Shown here: piece by piece, positions 39,301 to 53,138 of the stretch
Layout of the letters: every line of letters starts with the position of its first letter
How positions within the stretch are numbered: the stretch's first letter is position 1
The notes under the pieces: generated by a model
What the model was told of the DNA's origin: nothing
Seen by the model: only the letters and a program-made list of their open reading frames with translations
Databases searched by the model: none
Program-made: the position numbers and the translations under genes
Assembly: GCF_050948175.1 (NCBI RefSeq)
Contig: NW_027490185.1
Span: 930,001 to 994,000 of the forward strand
Direction of reading: 5' to 3'
Source: Xylocopa sonorina
Lineage: Eukaryota > Arthropoda > Insecta > Hymenoptera > Apidae
DNA: 64,000 nt

Positions 39301-42300
39301 AAGGAAATAGCGTTTGCAGATGTCTACGTATCGTAGCAATAGAGTTCTTATGATTCTTAAAACGCGATATCGCATCTCATTTCTATGTTTCATGGTAAGG
39401 TATAATATGATTTGCGAAGTGTTATGTATTCCTCGTCTACACTTCAAATGAATGTAAATGCGACACTTCGTTGCAAGGAAATAGCGTTTGCGAATGTCTA
39501 TCTATCGTAGCAATAGTGTTCTAATGCTTCTTAAAACGCGATATCGCATCTCGTTTCAATGTTTCATGGTAAGATATAATATGATTTGCGAAGTGTCATG
39601 TATTCCTCGTCTACACTTCAAATGAATGTAAATGCGACACTTCCTTGCAAGGAAATAGCGTTTGCAGATGTCTACGTATCGTAGCAATAGAGTTCTTATG
39701 TTTTTTAAAACGCGATATCGCATCTCATTTCTATGTTTCATGGTACGATATAATATGATTTGCGAAGTGTCATGTATTCCTCGTCTACACTTCAAATGAA
39801 TGTAAATGCGACACTTCCTTGCTAGGAAATAGCGTTTGCAAACGTCTACCTATCGTAGCAATAGAGTTCTAATGCTTCGTAGAACGCGATATCGCATCTC
39901 ATTTCTATGTTTCATGGTAAGGTATAGTATGATTTGCGAAGTGTTATGTATTCCTCGTCTACACTTCAAATGAATGTAAATGCGACACTTCGTTGCAAGG
40001 AAATAGCGTTTGCGAATGTCTATCTATCGTAGCAATAGTGTTCTAATGCTTCTTAAAACGCGATATCGCATCTCGTTTCTATGTTTCATGGTAAGATATA
40101 ATATGATTTGCGATGTGTCATGTATTCCTCGTCTACACTTCAAATGAATGTAAATGCGACACTTCCTTGCAAGGAAATAGCGTTTGCAAACTTTTACCTA
40201 CCGTAGCAATAGAGTTCTAGTGCTTCTTAAAACGCGATATCGCATCTCATTTCTATGTTTCATGGTAAGATATAATATGATTTGCGAAGTCTTATGTATT
40301 CCTCGTCTACACTTCAAATGAATGTATATGCGACACTTCCATGCAAGGAAATAGCGTTTGTAGATGTCTACGTATCGTAGCAATAGAGTTCTTATGAATA
40401 TTAAAACGCGATATCGCATCACATTTCTATGTTTCATGGTAAGGTATAATATGATTTGCGAAGTGTTATGTATTCCTCGTCTACACTTCAAATGAATGTA
40501 AATGCGACACTTCCTTGCAAGGAAATAGCGTTTGCAGATGTCTACGTATCGTAGCAATAGAGTTCTTATGATTTTTAAAACGCGATATCGCATCTCATTT
40601 CTATGTTTCATGGTACGATATAATATGATTTGCGAAGTGTCATGTATTCCCCGTCTACACTTCAAATGAATGTAAATGCGACACTTCCTTGCCAGGAAAT
40701 AGCGTTTGCAAACGTCTACCTATCGTAGCAATAGAGTTCTAATACTTCGTAGAACGCGATATCGCATCTCATTTCTATGTTTCATGGTAAGACATAATAT
40801 GATTTGCGAAGTGTCATGTATTCCTCGTCTACACTTCAAATGTATGTAAATGCGACACTTCCTTGCTAGGAAATAGCGTCTGCAGATGTCTAGGTATCGT
40901 AGCAATAGAGTTCTAATGCTTCTTAAAATGCGATATCGCATTTCATTTCTATGTTTTATGGTAAGATATAATATGATTTGCGAAGTGTTATGTATTCCTC
41001 GTCTACACTTCAAAAGAATGTAAATGCGACACGTCCTTGCTAGGAAATAGCGTCTGCAGATGTCTAGGTATCGTAGCAATAGAGTTCTAATGCTTCTTAG
41101 AACGCGATATCGCAATCTCATTTCTATGTTTCATGGTAAGATATAATATGATTTGCGAAGTGTCATGTATTCCTCGTCTACACTTCAAATGAATGTAAAT
41201 GCGACACTTCCTTGCAAGGAAATAGCGTTTGCAAACGTCTACCTACCGTAGCAATAGAGTTCTAGTGCTTCTTAAAACGCGATATCGCATCTCATTTCTA
41301 TATTTCATGGTAAGATATAATATGATTTGCGAAGTGTTATGTATTCCTTGTCTACACTTCAAATGAATGTAAATGAGACACTTCCTTGCAAGGAAATAGC
41401 GTTTGCAGATGTCTACTTATCGTAGCAATAGAGTTCTTATGATTCTTAAAACGCGATATCGCATCTCATTTCTATGTTTCATGGTAAGATATAATATGAG
41501 TTGCGAAGTGTCATGTATACCTCGTCTACATTTCAAATGAATGTAAATGCGACACTTCCTTGCAAGGAAATAGCGTTTGCGAATGTCTATCTATCGTAGC
41601 AATAGTGTTCTAATGCTTCTTAAAACGCGATATCGCATCTCATTTCTATGTTTCATGGTAAGATATGATATGATTTGCGAAGTGTTATGTATTCCTCGTC
41701 TACACTTCAAATGAATGTAAATGCGACACTTCCTTGCAAGGAAATAGCGTTTGCAAACGTCTACCTACCGCAGCAATAGAGTTCTAATGCTTCTTAAAAC
41801 GCGATATCGCATCTCATTTCTATATTTCATGGTAAGATATAATATGATTTGCGAAGTGTTATGTATTCCTCGTCTACACTTCAAATGAATGTAAATGAGA
41901 CACTTCCTTGCAAGGAAATAGCGTTTGCAGATGTCTACGTATCGTAGCAATAGAGTTCTTATGATTCTTAAAACGCGATATCGCATCTCATTTCTATGTT
42001 TCATGGTAAGGTATAATATGATTTGCGAAGTGTTATGTATTCCTCGTCTACACTTCAAATGAATGTAAATGCGACACTTCGTTGCAAGGAAATAGCGTTT
42101 GCGAATGTCTATCTATCGTAGCAATAGTGTTCTAATGCTTCTTAAAACGCGATATCGCATCTCGTTTCTATGTTTCATGGTAAGATATAATATGATTTGC
42201 GAAGTGTCATGTATTCCTCGTCTACACTTCAAATGAATGTAAATGCGACACTTCCTTGCAAGGAAATAGCGTTTGCAAACTTCTACCTACCGTAGCAATA

Positions 42301-43578
42301 GAGTTCTAGTGCTTCTGAAAACGCGATATCGCATCTCATTTCTATGTTTCATGGTAAGATATAATATGATTTGCGAAGTGTCATGTATTCCTCGTCTACA
42401 CTTCAAATGAATGTAAATGCGACACTTCCTTGCAAGGAAATAGCGTTTGCAAACGTCTACCTATCATAGCAATAGAGTTCTAATGCTTCTTAAAACGCGA
42501 TATCGCATCACATTTCTATATTTCATGGTAAGATATAATATGATTTGCGAAGTGTTATGTATTCCTCGTCTACACTTCAAATGAATGTAAATGCGACACT
42601 TCCATGCAAGGAAATAGCGTTTGTAGATGTCTACGTATCGTAGCAATAGAGTTCTTATGAATATTAAAACGCGATATCGCATCACATTTCTATGTTTCAT
42701 GGTAAGGTATAATATGATTTGCGAAGTGTTATGTATTCCTCGTCTACACTTCAAATGAATGTAAATGCGACACTTCCTTGCAAGGAAATAGCGTTTGCAG
42801 ATGTCTACGTATCGTAGCAATAGAGTTCTTATGATTTTTAAAACGCGATATCGCATCTCATTTCTATGTTTCATGGTACGATATAATATGATTTGCGAAG
42901 TGTCATGTATTCCTCGTTTACACTTCAAATGAATGTAAATGCGACACTTCCTTGCTAGGAAATAGCGTTTGCAAACGTCTACCTATCGTAGCAATAGAGT
43001 TCTAATGCTTCGTAGAACGCGATATCGCATCTCATTTCTATGTTTCATGGTAAGACATAATATGATTTGCGAAGTGTCATGTATTCCTCGTCTACACTTC
43101 AAGTGTATGTAAATGCGACACTTCCTTGCTAGGAAATAGCGTCTGCAGATGTCTAGGTATCGTAGCAATAGAGTTCTAATGCTTCTTAAAACGCGATATC
43201 GCATTTCATTTCTATGTTTCATGGTAAGATATAATATGATTTGCGAAGTGTTATGTATTCCTCGTCTACACTTCAAAAGAATGTAAATGCGACACTTCCT
43301 TGCTAGGAAATTGCGTCTGCAGATGTCTAGGTATCGTAGCAATAGAGTCCTAATGCTTCTTAGAACGCGATATCGCAATCTCATTTCTATGTTTCATGGT
43401 AAGATATAATATGATTTGCGAAGTGTCATGTATTCCTCGTCTACACTTCAAATGAATGTAAATGCGACACTTCCTTGCAAGGAAATAGCGTTTGCAAACG
43501 TCTACCTACCGTAGCAATAGAGTTCTAGTGCTTCTTAAAACGCGACATCGCATCTCATTTCTATATTTCATGGTAAGA

Positions 43579-45827
43579 TATAATATGATTTGCGAAGTCT
43601 TATGTATTCCTCGTCTACACTTCAAATGAATGTAAATGCGACACTTCCATGCAAGGAAATAGCGTTTGTAGATGTCTACGTATCGTAGCAATAGAGTTCT
43701 TATGAATATTAAAACGCGATATCGCATCACATTTCTATGTTTCATGGTAAGGTATAATATGATTTGCGAAGTGATATGTATTCCTCGTCTACACTTCAAA
43801 TGAATGTAAATGCGACACTTCCTTGCAAGGAAATAGCGTTTGCAGATGTCTACGTATCGTAGCAATAGAGTTCTTATGATTTTTAAAACGCGATATCGCA
43901 TCTCATTTCTATGTTTCATGGTACGATATAATATGATTTGCGAAGTGTCATGTATTCCTCGTCTACACTTCAAATGAATGTAAATGCGACACTTCCTTGC
44001 TAGGAAATAGCGTTTGCAAACGTCTACCTATCGTAGCAATAGAGTTCTAATGCTTCGTAGAACGCGATATCGCATCTCATTTCTATGTTTCATGGTAAGA
44101 CATAATATGATTTGCGAAGTGTCATGTATTCCTCGTCTACACTTCAAATGTATGTAAATGCGACACTTTCTTGCTAGGAAATAGCGTCTGCAGATGTCTA
44201 GGTATCGTAGCAATAGAGTTCTAATGCTTCTTAAAACGCGATATCGCATTTCATTTCTATGTTTCATGGTAAGATATAATATGATTTGCGAAGTGTTATG
44301 TATTCCTCGTCTACACTTCAAAAGAATGTAAATGCGACATTTCCTTGCTAGGAAATAGCGTCTGCAGATGTCTAGGTATCGTAGCAATAGAGTTCTAATG
44401 CTTCTTAGAACGCGATATCGCAATCTCATTTCTATGTTTCATGGTAAGATATAATATGATTTGCGAAGTGTCATGTATTCCTCGTCTACACTTCAAATGA
44501 ATGTAAATGCGACACTTCCTTGCAAGGAAATAGCGTTTGCAAACGTCTACCTACCGTAGCAATAGAGTTCTAGTGCTTCTTAAAACGCGATATCGCATCT
44601 CATTTCTATATTTCATGGTAAGATATAATGTGATTTGCGAAGTGTTATGTATTCCTTGTCTACACTTCAAATGAATGTAAATGAGACACTTCCTTGCAAG
44701 GAAATAGCGTTTGCAGATGTCTACTTATCGTAGCAATAGAGTTCTTATGATTCTTAAAACGCTATATCGCATCTCATTTCTATGTTTCATGGTAAGATAT
44801 AATATGAATTGCGAAGTGTCATGTATACCTCGTCTACACTTCAAATGAATGTAAATGCGACTCTTCCTTGCAAGGAAATAGCGTTTGCGAATGTCTATCT
44901 ATCGTAGCAATAGTGTTCTAATGCTTCTTAAAACGCGATATCGCATTCATTTCTATATTTCATGGTAAGATATAATATGATTTGCGAAGTGTTATGTATT
45001 CCTCGTCTACACTTCAAATGAATGTAAATGCGACACTTCCATGCAAGGAAATAGCGTTTGTAGATGTCTACGTATCGTAGCAATAGAGTTCTTATGAATA
45101 TTAAAACGCGATATCGCATCACATTTCTATGTTTCATGGTACGATATAATATGATTTGCGAAGTGTCATGTATTCCCCGTCTACACTTCAAATGAATGTA
45201 AATGCGACACTTCCTTGCCAGGAAATAGCGTTTGCAAACGTCTACCTATCGTAGCAATAGAGTTCTAATACTTCGTAGAACGCGATATCGCATCTCATTT
45301 CTATGTTTCATGGTAAGACATAATATGATTTGCGAAGTGTCATGTATTCCTCGTCTACACTTCAAATGTATGTAAATGCGACACTTCCTTGCTAGGAAAT
45401 AGCGTCTGCAGATGTCTAGGTATCGTAGCAATATAGTTCTAATGCTTCTTAAAATGCGATATCGCATTTCATTTCTATGTTTCATGGTAAGATATAATAT
45501 GATTTGCGAAGTGTTATGTATTCCTCGTCTACACTTCAAAAGAATGTAAATGCGACACGTCCTTGCTAGGAAATAGCGTCTGCAGATGTCTAGGTATCGT
45601 AGCAATAGAGTTCTAATGCTTCTTAGAACGCGATATCGCAGTCTCATTTCTATGTTTCATGGTAAGATATAATATGATTTGCGAAGTGTCATGTATTCCT
45701 CGTCTACACTTCAAATGAATGTAAATGCGACACTTCCTTGCAAGGAAATAGCGTTTGCAAACGTCTACCTACCGTAGCAATAGAGTTCTAGTGCTTCTTA
45801 AAACGCGATATCGCATCTCATTTCTAT
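43579..45827. repeat. duplicated block at 5,396-bp offset, first copy
   Basis: 2,249 bp (about 13 monomers) that recurs at 48,975-51,223. It is bounded by 43,578 A against 48,974 G and by 45,828 A against 51,224 G. It includes a 173-bp monomer that has lost a base (GCATTCATTTC near 44,944). Differences seen include CGCTATATCGC near 44,760, which breaks the central palindrome in this copy only. Confidence 0.85.
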
Positions 45828-48800
45828 ATTTCATGGTAAGATATAATATGATTTGCGAAGTGTTATGTATTCCTTGTCTACACTTCAAATGAATGTAAAT
45901 GAGACACTTCCTTGCAAGGAAATAGCGTTTGCAGATGTCTACTTATCGTAGCAATAGAGTTCTTATGATTCTTAAAACGCGATATCGCATCTCATTTCTA
46001 TGTTTCATGGTAAGATATGATATGATTTGCGAAGTGTTATGTATTTCTCGTCTACACTTCAAATGAATGTAAATGCGACACTTCCTTGCAAGGAAATAGC
46101 GTTTGCAAACGTCTACCTACCGCAGCAATAGAGTTCTAATGCTTCTTAAAACGCGATATCGCATCTCATTTCTATATTTCATGGTAAGATATAATATGAT
46201 TTGCGAAGTGTTATGTATTCCTCGTCTACACTTCAAATGAATGTAAATGAGACACTTCCTTGCAAGGAAATAGCGTTTGCAGATGTCTACGTATCGTAGC
46301 AATAGAGTTCTTATGATTCTTAAAACGCGATATCGCATCTCATTTCTATGTTTCATGGTAAGGTATAATATGATTTGCGAAGTCTTATGTATTCCTCGTC
46401 TACACTTCAAATGAATGTAAATGCGACACTTCCATGCAAGGAAATAGCGTTTGTAGATGTCTACGTATCGTAGCAATAGAGTTCTTATGAATATTAAAAC
46501 GCGATATCGCATCACATTTCTATGTTTCATGGTAAGGTATAATATGATTTGCGAAGTGATATGTATTCCTCGTCTACACTTCAAATGAATGTAAATGCGA
46601 CACTTCCTTGCAAGGAAATAGCGTTTGCAGATGTCTACGTATCGTAGCAATAGAGTTCTTATGATTTTTAAAACGCGATATCGCATCTCATTTCTATGTT
46701 TCATGGTACGATATAATATGATTTGCGAAGTGTCATGTATTCCTCGTCTACACTTCAAATGAATGTAAATGCGACACTTCCTTGCTAGGAAATAGCGTTT
46801 GCAAACGTCTACCTATCGTAGCAATAGAGTTCTAATGCTTCGTAGAACGCGATATCGCATCTCATTTCTATGTTTCATGGTAAGACATAATATGATTTGC
46901 GAAGTGTCATGTATTCCTCGTCTACACTTCAAATGTATGTAAATGCGACACTTTCTTGCTAGGAAATAGCGTCTGCAGATGTCTAGGTATCGTAGCAATA
47001 GAGTTCTAATGCTTCTTAAAACGCGATATCGCATTTCATTTCTATGTTTCATGGTAAGATATAATATGATTTGCGAAGTGTTATGTATTCCTCGTCTACA
47101 CTTCAAAAGAATGTAAATGCGACACTTCCTTGCAAGGAAATAGCGTTTGCAGATGTCTACGTATCGTAGCAATAGAGTTCTTATGATTCTTAAAACGCGA
47201 TATCGCATCTCATTTCTATGTTTCATGGTAAGGTATAATATGATTTGCGAAGTCTTATGTATTCCTCGTCTACACTTCAAAAGAATGTAAATGCGACACG
47301 TCCTTGCTAGGAAATAGCGTCTGCAGATGTCTAGGTATCGTAGCAATAGAGTTCTAATGCTTCTTAGAACGCGATATCGCAGTCTCATTTCTATGTTTCA
47401 TGGTAAGATATAATATGATTTGCGAAGTGTCATGTATTCCTCGTCTACACTTCAAATGAATGTAAATGCGACACTTCCTTGCAAGGAAATAGCGTTTGCA
47501 AACGTCTACCTACCGTAGCAATAGAGTTCTAGTGCTTCTTAAAACGCGATATGGCATCTCATTTCTATATTTCATGGTAAGATATAATATGATTTGCGAA
47601 GTGTTATGTATTCCTTGTCTACACTTCAAATGAATGTAAATGAGACACTTCCTTGCAAGGAAATAGCGTTTGCAGATGTCTACTTATCGTAGCAATAGAG
47701 TTCTTATGATTCTTAAAACGCGATATCGCATCTCATTTCTATGTTTCATGGTAAGATATGATATGATTTGCGAAGTGTTATGTATTCCTCGTCTACACTT
47801 CAAATGAATGTAAATGCGACACTTCCTTGCAAGGAAATAGCGTTTGCAAACGTCTACCTACCGCAGCAATAGAGTTCTAATGCTTCTTAAAACGCGATAT
47901 CGCATCTCATTTCTATATTTCATGGTAAGATATAATATGATTTGCGAAGTGTTATGTATTCCTCGTCTACACTTCAAATGAATGTAAATGAGACACTTCC
48001 TTGCAAGGAAATAGCGTTTGCAGATGTCTACGTATCGTAGCAATAGAGTTCTTATGATTCTTAAAACGCGATATCGCATCTCATTTCTATGTTTCATGGT
48101 AAGGTATAATATGATTTGCGAAGTGTTATGTATTCCTCGTCTACACTTCAAATGAATGTAAATGCGACACTTCGTTGCAAGGAAATAGCGTTTGCGAATG
48201 TCTATCTATCGTAGCAATAGTGTTCTAATGCTTCTTAAAACGCGATATCGCATCTCGTTTCTATGTTTCATGGTAAGATATAATATGATTTGCGAAGTGT
48301 CATGTATTCCTCGTCTACACTTCAAATGAATGTAAATGCGACACTTCCTTGCAAGGAAATAGCGTTTGCAAACTTCTACCTACCGTAGCAATAGAGTTCT
48401 AGTGCTTCTGAAAACGCGATATCGCATCTCATTTCTATGTTTCATGGTAAGATATAATATGATTTGCGAAGTGTCATGTATTCCTCGTCTACACTTCAAA
48501 TGAATGTAAATGCGACACTTCCTTGCAAGGAAATAGCGTTTGCAAACGTCTACCTATCATAGCAATAGAGTTCTAATGCTTCTTAAAACGCGATATCGCA
48601 TCACATTTCTATATTTCATGGTAAGATATAATATGATTTGCGAAGTGTTATGTATTCCTCGTCTACATTTCAAATGAATGTAAATGCGACACTTCCTTGC
48701 AAGGAAATAGCGTTTGCGAATGTCCATCTATCGTAGCAATAGTGTTCTAATGCTTCTTAAAACGCGATATCGCATCTCATTTCTATGTTTCATGGTAAGA

Positions 48801-48974
48801 TATGATATGATTTGCGAAGTGTTATGTATTCCTCGTCTACACTTCAAATGAATGTAAATGAGACACTTCCTTGCAAGGAAATAGCGTTTGCAGATGTCTA
48901 CGTATCGTAGCAATAGAGTTCTTATGATTCTTAAAACGCGATATCGCATCTCATTTCTATGTTTCATGGTAAGG

Positions 48975-51223
48975 TATAATATGATTTGCGAAGTCTTATG
49001 TATTCCTCGTCTACACTTCAAATGAATGTAAATGCGACACTTCCATGCAAGGAAATAGCGTTTGTAGATGTCTACGTATCGTAGCAATAGAGTTCTTATG
49101 AATATTAAAACGCGATATCGCATCACATTTCTATGTTTCATGGTAAGGTATAATATGATTTGCGAAGTGATATGTATTCCTCGTCTACACTTCAAATGAA
49201 TGTAAATGCGACACTTCCTTGCAAGGAAATAGCGTTTGCAGATGTCTACGTATCGTAGCAATAGAGTTCTTATGATTTTTAAAACGCGATATCGCATCTC
49301 ATTTCTATGTTTCATGGTACGATATAATATGATTTGCGAAGTGTCATGTATTCCTCGTCTACACTTCAAATGAATGTAAATGCGACACTTCCTTGCTAGG
49401 AAATAGCGTTTGCAAACGTCTACCTATCGTAGCAATAGAGTTCTAATGCTTCGTAGAACGCGATATCGCATCTCATTTCTATGTTTCATGGTAAGACATA
49501 ATATGATTTGCGAAGTGTCATGTATTCCTCGTCTACACTTCAAATGTATGTAAATGCGACACTTTCTTGCTAGGAAATAGCGTCTGCAGATGTCTAGGTA
49601 TCGTAGCAATAGAGTTCTAATGCTTCTTAAAACGCGATATCGCATTTCATTTCTATGTTTCATGGTAAGATATAATATGATTTGCGAAGTGTTATGTATT
49701 CCTCGTCTACACTTCAAAAGAATGTAAATGCGACATTTCCTTGCTAGGAAATAGCGTCTGCAGATGTCTAGGTATCGTAGCAATAGAGTTCTAATGCTTC
49801 TTAGAACGCGATATCGCAATCTCATTTCTATGTTTCATGGTAAGATATAATATGATTTGCGAAGTGTCATGTATTCCTCGTCTACACTTCAAATGAATGT
49901 AAATGCGACACTTCCTTGCAAGGAAATAGCGTTTGCAAACGTCTACCTACCGTAGCAATAGAGTTCTAGTGCTTCTTAAAACGCGATATCGCATCTCATT
50001 TCTATATTTCATGGTAAGATATAATGTGATTTGCGAAGTGTTATGTATTCCTTGTCTACACTTCAAATGAATGTAAATGAGACACTTCCTTGCAAGGAAA
50101 TAGCGTTTGCAGATGTCTACTTATCGTAGCAATAGAGTTCTTATGATTCTTAAAACGCGATATCGCATCTCATTTCTATGTTTCATGGTAAGATATAATA
50201 TGAATTGCGAAGTGTCATGTATACCTCGTCTACACTTCAAATGAATGTAAATGCGACTCTTCCTTGCAAGGAAATAGCGTTTGCGAATGTCTATCTATCG
50301 TAGCAATAGTGTTCTAATGCTTCTTAAAACGCGATATCGCATTCATTTCTATATTTCATGGTAAGATATAATATGATTTGCGAAGTGTTATGTATTCCTC
50401 GTCTACACTTCAAATGAATGTAAATGCGACACTTCCATGCAAGGAAATAGCGTTTGTAGATGTCTACGTATCGTAGCAATAGAGTTCTTATGAATATTAA
50501 AACGCGATATCGCATCACATTTCTATGTTTCATGGTACGATATAATATGATTTGCGAAGTGTCATGTATTCCCCGTCTTCACTTCAAATGAATGTAAATG
50601 CGACACTTCCTTGCCAGGAAATAGCGTTTGCAAACGTCTACCTATCGTAGCAATAGAGTTCTAATACTTCGTAGAACGCGATATCGCATCTCATTTCTAT
50701 GTTTCATGGTAAGACATAATATGATTTGCGAAGTGTCATGTATTCCTCGTCTACACTTCAAATGTATGTAAATGCGACACTTCCTTGCTAGGAAATAGCG
50801 TCTGCAGATGTCTAGGTATCGTAGCAATATAGTTCTAATGCTTCTTAAAATGCGATATCGCATTTCATTTCTATGTTTCATGGTAAGATATAATATGATT
50901 TGCGAAGTGTTATGTATTCCTCGTCTACACTTCAAAAGAATGTAAATGCGACACGTCCTTGCTAGGAAATAGCGTCTGCAGATGTCTAGGTATCGTAGCA
51001 ATAGAGTTCTAATGCTTCTTAGAACGCGATATCGCAGTCTCATTTCTATGTTTCATGGTAAGATATAATATGATTTGCGAAGTGTCATGTATTCCTCGTC
51101 TACACTTCAAATGAATGTAAATGCGACACTTCCTTGCAAGGAAATAGCGTTTGCAAACGTCTACCTACCGTAGCAATAGAGTTCTAGTGCTTCTTAAAAC
51201 GCGATATCGCATCTCATTTCTAT
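48975..51223. repeat. duplicated block at 5,396-bp offset, second copy
   Basis: Partner of 43,579-45,827. Most of it has been copied again 1,915 bp to the right, so this segment has been amplified to three copies. Confidence 0.85.
49398..51223. repeat. 11-monomer (1,915-bp) higher-order repeat, first copy
   Basis: 1,826 bp matching 51,313-53,138 at offset 1,915 (11 x 174 + 1). Edges: 49,397 T against 51,312 A, and 51,224 G against 53,139 A. The offset is 1,915, not 1,914, because the unit carries 175-bp monomers (GCAATCTC or GCAGTCTC insertions) and one 173-bp monomer. Confidence 0.85.
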
Positions 51224-51312
51224 GTTTCATGGTAAGATATGATATGATTTGCGAAGTGTTATGTATTCCTCGTCTACACTTCAAATGAATGTAAATGCGA
51301 CACTTCCTTGCA

Positions 51313-53138
51313 AGGAAATAGCGTTTGCAAACGTCTACCTATCGTAGCAATAGAGTTCTAATGCTTCGTAGAACGCGATATCGCATCTCATTTCTATGTT
51401 TCATGGTAAGACATAATATGATTTGCGAAGTGTCATGTATTCCTCGTCTACACTTCAAATGTATGTAAATGCGACACTTTCTTGCTAGGAAATAGCGTCT
51501 GCAGATGTCTAGGTATCGTAGCAATAGAGTTCTAATGCTTCTTAAAACGCGATATCGCATTTCATTTCTATGTTTCATGGTAAGATATAATATGATTTGC
51601 GAAGTGTTATGTATTCCTCGTCTACACTTCAAAAGAATGTAAATGCGACATTTCCTTGCTAGGAAATAGCGTCTGCAGATGTCTAGGTATCGTAGCAATA
51701 GAGTTCTAATGCTTCTTAGAACGCGATATCGCAATCTCATTTCTATGTTTCATGGTAAGATATAATATGATTTGCGAAGTGTCATGTATTCCTCGTCTAC
51801 ACTTCAAATGAATGTAAATGCGACACTTCCTTGCAAGGAAATAGCGTTTGCAAACGTCTACCTACCGTAGCAATAGAGTTCTAGTGCTTCTTAAAACGCG
51901 ATATCGCATCTCATTTCTATATTTCATGGTAAGATATAATGTGATTTGCGACGTGTTATGTATTCCTTGTCTACACTTCAAATGAATGTAAATGAGACAC
52001 TTCCTTGCAAGGAAATAGCGTTTGCAGATGTCTACTTATCGTAGCAATAGAGTTCTTATGATTCTTAAAACGCGATATCGCATCTCATTTCTATGTTTCA
52101 TGGTAAGATATAATATGAATTGCGAAGTGTCATGTATACCTCGTCTACACTTCAAATGAATGTAAATGCGACTCTTCCTTGCAAGGAAATAGCGTTTGCG
52201 AATGTCTATCTATCGTAGCAATAGTGTTCTAATGCTTCTTAAAACGCGATATCGCATTCATTTCTATATTTCATGGTAAGATATAATATGATTTGCGAAG
52301 TGTTATGTATTCCTCGTCTACACTTCAAATGAATGTAAATGCGACACTTCCATGCAAGGAAATAGCGTTTGTAGATGTCTACGTATCGTAGCAATAGAGT
52401 TCTTATGAATATTAAAACGCGATATCGCATCACATTTCTATGTTTCATGGTACGATATAATATGATTTGCGAAGTGTCATGTATTCCCCGTCTTCACTTC
52501 AAATGAATGTAAATGCGACACTTCCTTGCCAGGAAATAGCGTTTGCAAACGTCTACCTATCGTAGCAATAGAGTTCTAATACTTCGTAGAACGCGATATC
52601 GCATCTCATTTCTATGTTTCATGGTAAGACATAATATGATTTGCGAAGTGTCATGTATTCCTCGTCTACACTTCAAATGTATGTAAATGCGACACTTCCT
52701 TGCTAGGAAATAGCGTCTGCAGATGTCTAGGTATCGTAGCAATATAGTTCTAATGCTTCTTAAAATGCGATATCGCATTTCATTTCTATGTTTCATGGTA
52801 AGATATAATATGATTTGCGAAGTGTTATGTATTCCTCGTCTACACTTCAAAAGAATGTAAATGCGACACGTCCTTGCTAGGAAATAGCGTCTGCAGATGT
52901 CTAGGTATCGTAGCAATAGAGTTCTAATGCTTCTTAGAACGCGATATCGCAGTCTCATTTCTATGTTTCATGGTAAGATATAATATGATTTGCGAAGTGT
53001 CATGTATTCCTCGTCTACACTTCAAATGAATGTAAATGCGACACTTCCTTGCAAGGAAATAGCGTTTGCAAACGTCTACCTACCGTAGCAATAGAGTTCT
53101 AGTGCTTCTTAAAACGCGATATCGCATCTCATTTCTAT
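51313..53138. repeat. 11-monomer (1,915-bp) higher-order repeat, second copy
   Basis: Partner of 49,398-51,223. One difference noticed is GCGACGTG near 51,950 against GCGAAGTG in the first copy. Both copies share the rare CCCCGTCTTCAC variant. Confidence 0.85.
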
